5,624 bases of DNA from Dehalococcoidia bacterium (GTDB lineage: Bacteria; Chloroflexota; Dehalococcoidia; UBA2979), in contig JABIST010000033.1 of NCBI GenBank assembly GCA_018700215.1, positions 1 to 5,624 on the forward strand, written 5' to 3'. The first letter of the stretch is position 1. Every line of letters begins with the position of its first letter. Of this stretch, positions 1-3,497 are shown piece by piece. The position numbers and the translations under genes are program-made. The notes beneath the pieces are model-generated. The model had not been told where the DNA came from. It did not search any database and saw nothing but the letters and a program-made list of their open reading frames with translations.

Positions 1-1
1 C

Positions 2-550
2 AACGACGGCACCATCACCGACTTCGCCACCGGGCTAATCTGGTCGAAGACCGACAGCGCGCAGGGCATGGACTGGGAAGCCGCCCTCGCCTGGACCCAG
101 CAGCAGAACCAGCAGAACTACCTCGGTCACAACGACTGGCGACTGCCGAACGCCAAGGAGCTGCAGAGCCTCCTCGACTACTCCCGCTCGCCAGCCACCA
201 CCAGCTCCGCGGCAATCGACCTGCTCTTCGAAACCACCGTCATCCTCGATGAAGCCGGTCGCAACGCCTACCCGTTCTACTGGACCAGCACCAGCCACCT
301 GGACGGACCAAACCCGGGCGACCACGCCGTCTACCTCGCGTTCGGCCAGGCCCTGGGCTACATGGAGAACCAGCCCAACTCCGGGAGCTACCGGCTGCTC
401 GATGTCCACGGTGCCGGCGCCCAACGCAGCGACCCCAAAGTCGGCGACCCTAAGGACTACCCCCTCGGCCACGGCCCCCAGGGCGACGTCATCCGCATCC
501 TCAACTACGTCCGCCTCGTCCGAGGTGGCAGCGCCGTCGTCCTGCCCTGA
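2..550 (+). CDS. DUF1566 / Lcl C-terminal domain protein, 5'-truncated
   Basis: This is the C-terminal part (182 residues) of a protein whose start lies left of the window; the frame is open from base 2 and stops with TGA at 548-550. It opens with N-D-G-T-I-T-D-F-A-T-G-L-I-W, the usual beginning of a DUF1566 (Lcl C-terminal) domain. It continues with the family hallmarks W-R-L-P-N-A-K-E-L-Q-S-L-L-D-Y, F-Y-W-T-S-T and the closing Y-V-R-L-V-R-G-G. Proteins with this domain are usually secreted or surface-exposed, and the domain is often likened to a C-type-lectin or sulfatase-modifying-like fold, but the molecular function is not established. Any signal peptide or extra N-terminal domain would be upstream and cannot be seen. 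No terminator hairpin follows the stop. The 3' end overlaps the weak reverse-strand ORF at 501-743. The family assignment is firm; the function is unknown. Confidence 0.88.
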   Translation, partial: NDGTITDFATGLIWSKTDSAQGMDWEAALAWTQQQNQQNYLGHNDWRLPNAKELQSLLDYSRSPATTSSAAIDLLFETTVILDEAGRNAYPFYWTSTSHLDGPNPGDHAVYLAFGQALGYMENQPNSGSYRLLDVHGAGAQRSDPKVGDPKDYPLGHGPQGDVIRILNYVRLVRGGSAVVLP

Positions 551-743
551 GCTCCGCCGCCACCCAGCGCCCCCGCATCTCCGAACCACCCCACCCGAAC
601 GCCGCCAGCAGCCCCACCGCTGCCACATCCACCGCGAGGCCAACCCCCGAGGGCACACTGAGCGAGTCGTATCCCAGCGTGTGAATCGCAAGACTCGCCA
701 CTAAAACAATGACCACCGCCACGCTCAGCGTGACGATGGTCAT
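501..743 (-). CDS. possible small two-helix membrane protein
   Basis: An 80-residue ORF starts 28 bases after the ThuA-like gene's stop on the same strand, so it could be its operon partner. Residues 3-20 (V-T-L-S-V-A-V-V-I-V-L-V-A-S-L-A) are strongly hydrophobic. A second hydrophobic stretch at about residues 33-50 is followed by a basic tail (R-A-G-R-R-R), a pattern that fits two membrane helices. Third codon positions are rich in G and C, as in real genes here. Against it: there is no clear Shine-Dalgarno before the ATG at 743, and the last 50 bases run antisense through the end of the DUF1566 gene, where the residues become Arg/Gly-rich in the way shadow ORFs do. I do not recognise a family. 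It may be a chance ORF, but otherwise 551-771 holds nothing. Confidence 0.3.
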   Translation of the reverse strand: MTIVTLSVAVVIVLVASLAIHTLGYDSLSVPSGVGLAVDVAAVGLLAAFGWGGSEMRGRWVAAELRAGRRRCHLGRGGRS

Positions 744-771
744 CGATCAAAATCCAGAATCTCGGTCGAAC

Positions 772-1593
772 CTAGACCTCGCCCAGCCCCCAACCGATCC
801 CGTTGCGCAGCAGCGTCCGGAAGCCCTCCGTCTCCCATGAACCCAGCAGGTTCAACGGCACGGTGTGGTCCGGTGAAACGCTCTCGTGCACGGAGCGCTG
901 ACTGTTCGTCGTCGGCGTGTGACAGTGGCCCAGCGTCGTGTACGCCACGGACCCCTGGCTCAGCTTCCGCTCGAACGCGATCGCACGCTTCGAACCGCCT
1001 GGCAGCACCGCCGAATCAGACTCGTAGAAGAAGCCCGTCTCCGTCGGCGGCACAAAACCCCAGTCCGCCGTCAGCAACACATCCGTGTCGTCCGGCGCCT
1101 GCAGCTCCACCATGTACGGCTCATCGATCGTTTCGAAGACCTGCGGCATCCCCTTCGTCAGCGGGTGCTGCATATCCGTCAGCTCCACCTGGAACTTCCG
1201 AATCGGCGGGTGGTGAATGAAAAAGCCACCCAGCGTGTTGTGGTAATCCATCTTCACCATCGTCCGCTGCGGCGAGTCCGGCATCCGAGCAGCCTTCCCA
1301 CCGCTGCTCCCGTGCAGCGCCAGCCAGCGACCGCCAGCCTCCACCCACTGCCGAAGCATCGTGTGCTGCTCCTCCGTCGCCACCGGCCCCGCCACATACG
1401 TGATCAGCAGCTTGCACTGCGGAAGCCACTTCTCGATGTCCTCGTAATCTCCCGACACCGTCGTGTGAACGTTGTCTCGCTCCTTCAGCTGCTCCAGAAT
1501 CCGCAGCCGCGCGTAGTCATGGTCATGTCCCGCCATCTGCCCTGCCGGGAACCCACCCGCAATCAGATGTGCTCGAACCGCCGCATCAGCCAT
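772..1593 (-). CDS. ThuA-like domain protein (class I glutamine amidotransferase-like fold)
   Basis: A complete 273-residue protein, ATG at 1593 and TAG at 772-774. The fold is recognised from the order of ThuA-family landmarks. These are an N-terminal strand H-L-I-A-G-G (9-14) with H-D-H-D-Y (23-27); L-L-I-T-Y-V-A-G-P (62-70) followed by a helix and G-G-R-W-L-A-L-H-G (87-95); Y-H-N-T-L-G-G-F-F-I-H-H-P (117-129); H-P-L-T-K-G (143-148) with F-E-T-I-D-E-P-Y (153-160); and S-V-A-Y-T-T-L-G-H (215-223) before a C-terminal helix ending in G-I-G-W. The length is typical. ThuA was named for trehalose utilisation, and relatives are linked to sugar or glycoside metabolism, but most lack a demonstrated reaction; the nucleophile-elbow Cys of true amidotransferases is not evident, since the equivalent strand ends in L-H-G. 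There is no signal peptide, so it is probably cytoplasmic. An ACGGAG abuts the ATG and AAGGG lies about 12 bases upstream, so the initiation signal is not ideal. Confidence 0.85.
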   Translation of the reverse strand: MADAAVRAHLIAGGFPAGQMAGHDHDYARLRILEQLKERDNVHTTVSGDYEDIEKWLPQCKLLITYVAGPVATEEQHTMLRQWVEAGGRWLALHGSSGGKAARMPDSPQRTMVKMDYHNTLGGFFIHHPPIRKFQVELTDMQHPLTKGMPQVFETIDEPYMVELQAPDDTDVLLTADWGFVPPTETGFFYESDSAVLPGGSKRAIAFERKLSQGSVAYTTLGHCHTPTTNSQRSVHESVSPDHTVPLNLLGSWETEGFRTLLRNGIGWGLGEV

Positions 1594-1639
1594 CTCCGTA
1601 CCAACCCTTCGCTCTCACGCCTCCCGCGCCGGAACGTGT

Positions 1640-1659
1640 GCTCCCTCAGAGGCGGGAGC
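1640..1659 (-). promoter_or_regulatory. hairpin in the 5' leader of the ThuA-like gene
   Basis: GCTCCC at 1640-1645 and GGGAGC at 1654-1659 form a 6-base-pair stem with an 8-base loop, about 47 bases upstream of the ThuA-like start. A competing pairing exists: CTCCCGC at 1621-1627 is fully complementary to GCGGGAG at 1652-1658, which uses one arm of the first stem. The two structures are mutually exclusive. The rest of 1594-1863 shows no gene, and I found no convincing promoter hexamers in it. A regulatory role is inference only; a GC-rich leader can form such stems by chance. Confidence 0.25.
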
Positions 1660-1863
1660 CACGCGACGATGCGCACACCCTAGCGGCAAATCACCCCCCC
1701 GTGTGCACGGCGACGCACTCGAATCAATGATCCGGGCCGCCCGACCACGCGAATCCTGCCCGCCAACCGCCCACGAACGCCGCACCGGTGAGTGAACCAG
1801 GCGAACCATCGCCGGCAAGCGCGCCCACGCCTGCCACGGCCCCGCGACGTCCGAGGAGAAGTC

Positions 1864-1938
1864 TGGTGGGCCCGGAGAGGATCGAACTCTCGACCGATGG
1901 ATTAAAAGTCCACTGCTCTACCACTGAGCTACGGGCCC
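1864..1938 (-). tRNA. tRNA-Lys (anticodon UUU)
   Basis: Read on the reverse strand, a complete cloverleaf of 75 bases including an encoded 3' CCA can be drawn. The acceptor stem is GGGCCCG (1938-1932) paired with CGGGCCC (1874-1868), all seven pairs Watson-Crick. The D-arm is GCTC-AGTGGTA-GAGC, with a short seven-base loop. The anticodon arm is GTGGA-CTTTTAA-TCCAT, giving anticodon TTT for lysine. The variable loop is five bases (CGGTC) and the T-arm is GAGAG-TTCGATC-CTCTC. The discriminator base is A at 1867, followed by CCA at 1866-1864. It stands alone, with no neighbouring tRNA within the window. No clear promoter or T-rich terminator was seen beside it. Confidence 0.97.
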
Positions 1939-2178
1939 ACCAGCAGTATTCACGGAGTCTGGCGCGAACGGAAGAGCGCTCCAACCGCCTCCTGCACTAC
2001 AGTGCCATCAGCACCTGAGCCCAACCACCTCGGTCTCGGCACCACGCACCCCTGCTCGCGAGTTCAGGCTGCGTCGTCGATCACCGGGCACCGAGGGCGA
2101 CACGCCCACTCTGGGAGACAGACCACCTGCCCGGCCACCACCCACCAAACACGCGGATCGATCGAGAACGGACAACCG

Positions 2179-2571
2179 ATGACCGAGACCCAACCGCTCG
2201 TCGTCTTCCTCGAAGTCGCCATCGGCGAAACGCTCCCCACGCTCGCCATCTGCGCGTCCGCCCAGGACATCGCCAGCTACGATCGAGCAGTCGGCAGCAC
2301 CACCACCAGCCAGCTCGTGTCACCCACCCTGCTACTCGCCTTCGCCATGGCAGAGATGACTGCCGTCATGCCGCTCCCGCAATCCACCCTCCACGTCGGC
2401 CAAGAACTCACCCTCAAACGAGGCGTGCACGTCAACGAGCAATTGGAGGCTCGGTTCGTACTTCGCGATCGCAAGGAATCCGCCGGCCTCACCCTGCATC
2501 GATTCGATCTCGAGATCGTCTCCGGCACTGAAATCGTCGCGGACGGGCGAATCGGACTTCAGACCACCTGA
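2179..2571 (+). CDS. MaoC / FAS1-like dehydratase-family hot-dog protein
   Basis: A 130-residue protein starting at ATG 2179 and ending with TGA at 2569-2571. The pattern fits a single hot-dog fold of the MaoC N-terminal (FAS1-like dehydratase) group. It has an opening V-A-I-G-E-T-L-P-T-L (13-22), then D-I-A-S-Y-D-R-A-V-G (30-39), S-P-T-L-L-L-A-F-A-M (48-57) as the central helix, L-H-V-G-Q-E-L (71-77) leading into K-R-G-V-H-V-N-E-Q-L, and a long closing strand pair with F-D-L-E-I-V-S-G-T-E-I-V-A-D-G (109-123). Relatives act on acyl-CoA thioesters as hydratases, dehydratases or thioesterases. The D-x-N-P-x-H hydratase motif is absent (the equivalent region reads G-S-T-T-T-S-Q), so it may need a partner subunit or be non-catalytic. 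The frame stays open upstream to 2002, but that part is low-complexity and rich in His, Thr and Arg. The start at 2179 fits the family's N-terminus, although the ribosome binding site is weak. Probably cytoplasmic. Confidence 0.68.
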   Translation: MTETQPLVVFLEVAIGETLPTLAICASAQDIASYDRAVGSTTTSQLVSPTLLLAFAMAEMTAVMPLPQSTLHVGQELTLKRGVHVNEQLEARFVLRDRKESAGLTLHRFDLEIVSGTEIVADGRIGLQTT

Positions 2572-2625
2572 CTCGGATCCAGCCTCCCGGTGTTCACCCT
2601 CACACCTTCAGACTGACCAACGAAA

Positions 2626-2648
2626 AAGGCCGCCCTCTGGGCGGCCTT
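2626..2648. terminator. bidirectional intrinsic terminator between convergent genes
   Basis: GGCCGCCC at 2628-2635 and GGGCGGCC at 2639-2646 make a perfect 8-pair GC stem with a TCT loop, extended by two A-T pairs. On the reverse strand the stem is followed by a run of five T (complement of 2623-2627), and it sits just 5 bases beyond the stop of the 62-residue gene, so it should end that transcript well. On the forward strand it follows the hot-dog gene by about 55 bases but has only a short TTCGT tail, so termination in that direction would be weaker. Confidence 0.85.
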
Positions 2649-2653
2649 CGTAA

Positions 2654-2842
2654 CTAACTCTTCGGCTTGATTTGCCGGCCCTTTTGCCGCATCCAATGCC
2701 CGCTCGAATTCGCCGAGGGATCCGCAAACTCCTTCACCGTCCCGCAGAGGCTACACGTACCTCGGTTGTCCTTCTCCCCCGGAGGCGGAAGCATCCAGTG
2801 ATGCACGCAAATGTCGGCAGAAGTCTGAGCAATGTCGGGCAT
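2654..2842 (-). CDS. 62-residue putative zinc-finger protein
   Basis: A small protein, ATG at 2842 and TAG at 2654-2656. It carries C12-x-H14-H15-W, a Pro/Gly turn (P-P-P-G-E-K at 19-24), then G28-x-C30-x2-C33-G and K-E-F (37-39). The paired ligands look like a mini zinc ribbon or treble-clef site, with C12 plus a His on one side and C30/C33 on the other. The C-terminus (M-R-Q-K-G-R-Q-I-K-P-K) is basic, which would suit nucleic-acid contact. I recall short proteins with C-x-H-H-W ... G-x-C-x2-C-G in Chloroflexota genomes, but no function is known to me. The start was chosen because GGAG (2852-2855) lies 9 bases upstream of it. In-frame ATGs at 2857 (67 residues) and 2968 (104 residues) are possible, but the extra N-terminal residues look like shadow sequence. 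A strong terminator follows immediately. Confidence 0.7.
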   Translation of the reverse strand: MPDIAQTSADICVHHWMLPPPGEKDNRGTCSLCGTVKEFADPSANSSGHWMRQKGRQIKPKS

Positions 2843-2974
2843 GTAGGGAAGCTCCATCCTCTGAATCCGTCGGCACGGTAGGTCCGCTCTCCTCGTTACC
2901 CGGCGTGGATAGCAAGGTCGAAACGAACGATCCAACACCCACAGGATGTCGGGCCAGCGTTCGGTCACAGGTAC

Positions 2975-3004
2975 CGAAGCAATTGCCGGGCGCTCCCGGC
3001 TTCG
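2975..3004. repeat. compound inverted repeat in the intergenic spacer
   Basis: GCCGGG (2985-2990) and CCCGGC (2995-3000) form a stem around CGCT. An outer pair, CGAAGC (2975-2980) and GCTTCG (2999-3004), can extend or compete with it. The half-sites CCGAAGC and GGCTTCG also occur joined as a 16-base palindrome at 3120-3135, inside the neighbouring 96-residue gene. No T-run follows on either strand, so it is not a classical terminator. It lies upstream of the 62-residue gene. Confidence 0.5.
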
Positions 3005-3033
3005 CTCGGATCCTGCCGCAAGGGATCCGAGTG
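3003..3033. repeat. long perfect hairpin upstream of the 62-residue gene
   Basis: CTCGGATCC at 3005-3013 and GGATCCGAG at 3023-3031 are exact complements around the nine-base loop TGCCGCAAG. One G-T and one C-G pair extend the stem to 11. On the forward strand a T5 run comes only about 15 bases after the stem, and on the reverse strand there is none, so a terminator role is doubtful. It abuts the hairpin at 2975-3004, making a nearly continuous structured block in the 254-base gap between two small reverse-strand genes. It could be a leader structure for the 62-residue gene. Confidence 0.55.
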
Positions 3034-3061
3034 ACCATACAATACCTGTTTTTCAGATCGC

Positions 3062-3080
3062 GTGTTCGAACACCCGTGTT
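3062..3080. promoter_or_regulatory. candidate operator with three alternating half-sites
   Basis: GTGTTCGAACAC at 3062-3073 is a perfect 12-base palindrome. Its right half AACAC (3069-3073) is also the left arm of a second inverted repeat with GTGTT at 3076-3080. This gives the half-site series GTGTT, AACAC, GTGTT. It lies next to the most AT-rich stretch of the spacer (3034-3056), where a promoter could sit, and upstream of the 62-residue gene. The core GAAC-N4-GTGT resembles, but does not match, the GAAC-N4-GTTC LexA box of Gram-positive bacteria. A regulator site is an inference. Confidence 0.3.
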
Positions 3081-3096
3081 ACTTCAAATCCACAAC

Positions 3097-3387
3097 CTAC
3101 GAGCGATCCAAAATCAACCCCGAAGCCGGCTTCGGCTCCGCCGCCACAACCAACTCCGGTGGCGATGAGCCATCCTCAAGATTCGTCCACCCCTCCGGGT
3201 ACGGCACCGTCGCCCCGCCCACCCGCCACTCGCCCGGAGTCGCGTGACCCCACTGTCGAGCGTTGGCCTCGTGCGCTGCGCACATACCAAGACCGGACGC
3301 CTCGTGCTGCCACACCGCAGGCTTCCTGCATGGCTCCGTCGTGCAGCAATCATCACCGGCCTGTTCCTCTTGAGTGCACACCAACAT
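3097..3387 (-). CDS. 96-residue Cys/His-containing hypothetical protein
   Basis: ATG at 3387, TAG at 3097-3099. The start is well supported by GAGGGGG (3393-3399) five bases upstream. The N-terminal half has clustered potential metal ligands: C14, C15, C20, H28, C36 and H39. The order C-x4-C-R-K-P-A-V-W-Q-H ... G-M-C-A-A-H-E is typical of small treble-clef or zinc-ribbon domains, in which the second knuckle is C-x2-H. The C-terminal half is aromatic and Pro-rich (G-E-W-R-V-G-G, V-P-Y-P-E-G-W) and ends in an Ala/Pro tail, probably disordered. There is no signal peptide or membrane helix. I do not recognise a family. It lies about 50 bases downstream of the binding-protein terminator, so it probably has its own promoter or relies on read-through. 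A 16-base palindrome at 3120-3135 lies within its coding sequence. Confidence 0.6.
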   Translation of the reverse strand: MLVCTQEEQAGDDCCTTEPCRKPAVWQHEASGLGMCAAHEANARQWGHATPGEWRVGGATVPYPEGWTNLEDGSSPPELVVAAEPKPASGLILDRS

Positions 3388-3392
3388 CGCTA

Positions 3393-3399
3393 CCCCCTC
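3393..3399 (-). promoter_or_regulatory. ribosome binding site of the 96-residue gene
   Basis: The reverse strand reads GAGGGGG followed by TAGCG and ATG, a good Shine-Dalgarno at five-base spacing. It is the main evidence that this small ORF is translated and that the start is at 3387. Confidence 0.6.
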
Positions 3400-3436
3400 G
3401 GCTCAGCCTCGTCGGCGATCTCCGACCGAGCATACA

Positions 3437-3467
3437 AAAAGGGCGCGGGGTTTGCCCGCGCCCTTTT
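3437..3467 (-). terminator. strong intrinsic terminator of the binding-protein gene
   Basis: GGGCGCGGG at 3441-3449 pairs perfectly with CCCGCGCCC at 3455-3463 around a five-base loop, and AAAA/TTTT extends the stem. On the reverse strand the stem is followed by TTTTTG, and it lies about 30 bases beyond the stop of the substrate-binding protein. The forward strand also has TTTTCTT after the stem, so it could work both ways, but no forward gene leads into it. Confidence 0.9.
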
Positions 3468-3481
3468 CTTGAATCGCTTGC

Positions 3482-3497
3482 TCGCGACGAATCGCGA
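3482..3497 (-). repeat. TTCG-loop hairpin abutting the binding-protein stop codon
   Basis: Directly after the TAG at 3498-3500, the reverse strand reads TCGCGA-TTCG-TCGCGA: a 6-pair stem with a UUCG tetraloop in RNA, although closed by A-U rather than the extra-stable C-G pair. It is followed about 15 bases later by the terminator hairpin. A stem of this kind can protect a 3' end or stop ribosome-coupled read-through; that role is inferred. Confidence 0.5.

Noticed and set aside
35..691. A 218-residue reverse-strand ORF opposite the DUF1566 gene
   Set aside because: Its composition is Gly/Val/Arg-rich with no domain, and the forward frame has clear DUF1566 motifs.
886..1683. A 265-residue forward-strand ORF opposite the ThuA-like gene
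   Set aside because: It is Arg/His-rich shadow sequence; the reverse frame carries the family motifs.
1788..2018. A 76-residue forward ORF containing G-P-E-R-I-E-L-S-T-D-G-L-K
   Set aside because: This is the complementary strand of the tRNA-Lys gene read as protein, a well-known false annotation.
2002..2178. An upstream extension of the hot-dog protein to an ATG at 2002
   Set aside because: The extra 59 residues are low-complexity (His, Thr, Arg, Pro) and precede the position where the hot-dog family normally begins.
3044..3090. A tRNA-like 3' half around GTGTTCGAACAC
   Set aside because: The TTCGAA core resembles a T-loop, but no 5-pair T-stem, acceptor stem or D-arm can be formed on either strand.
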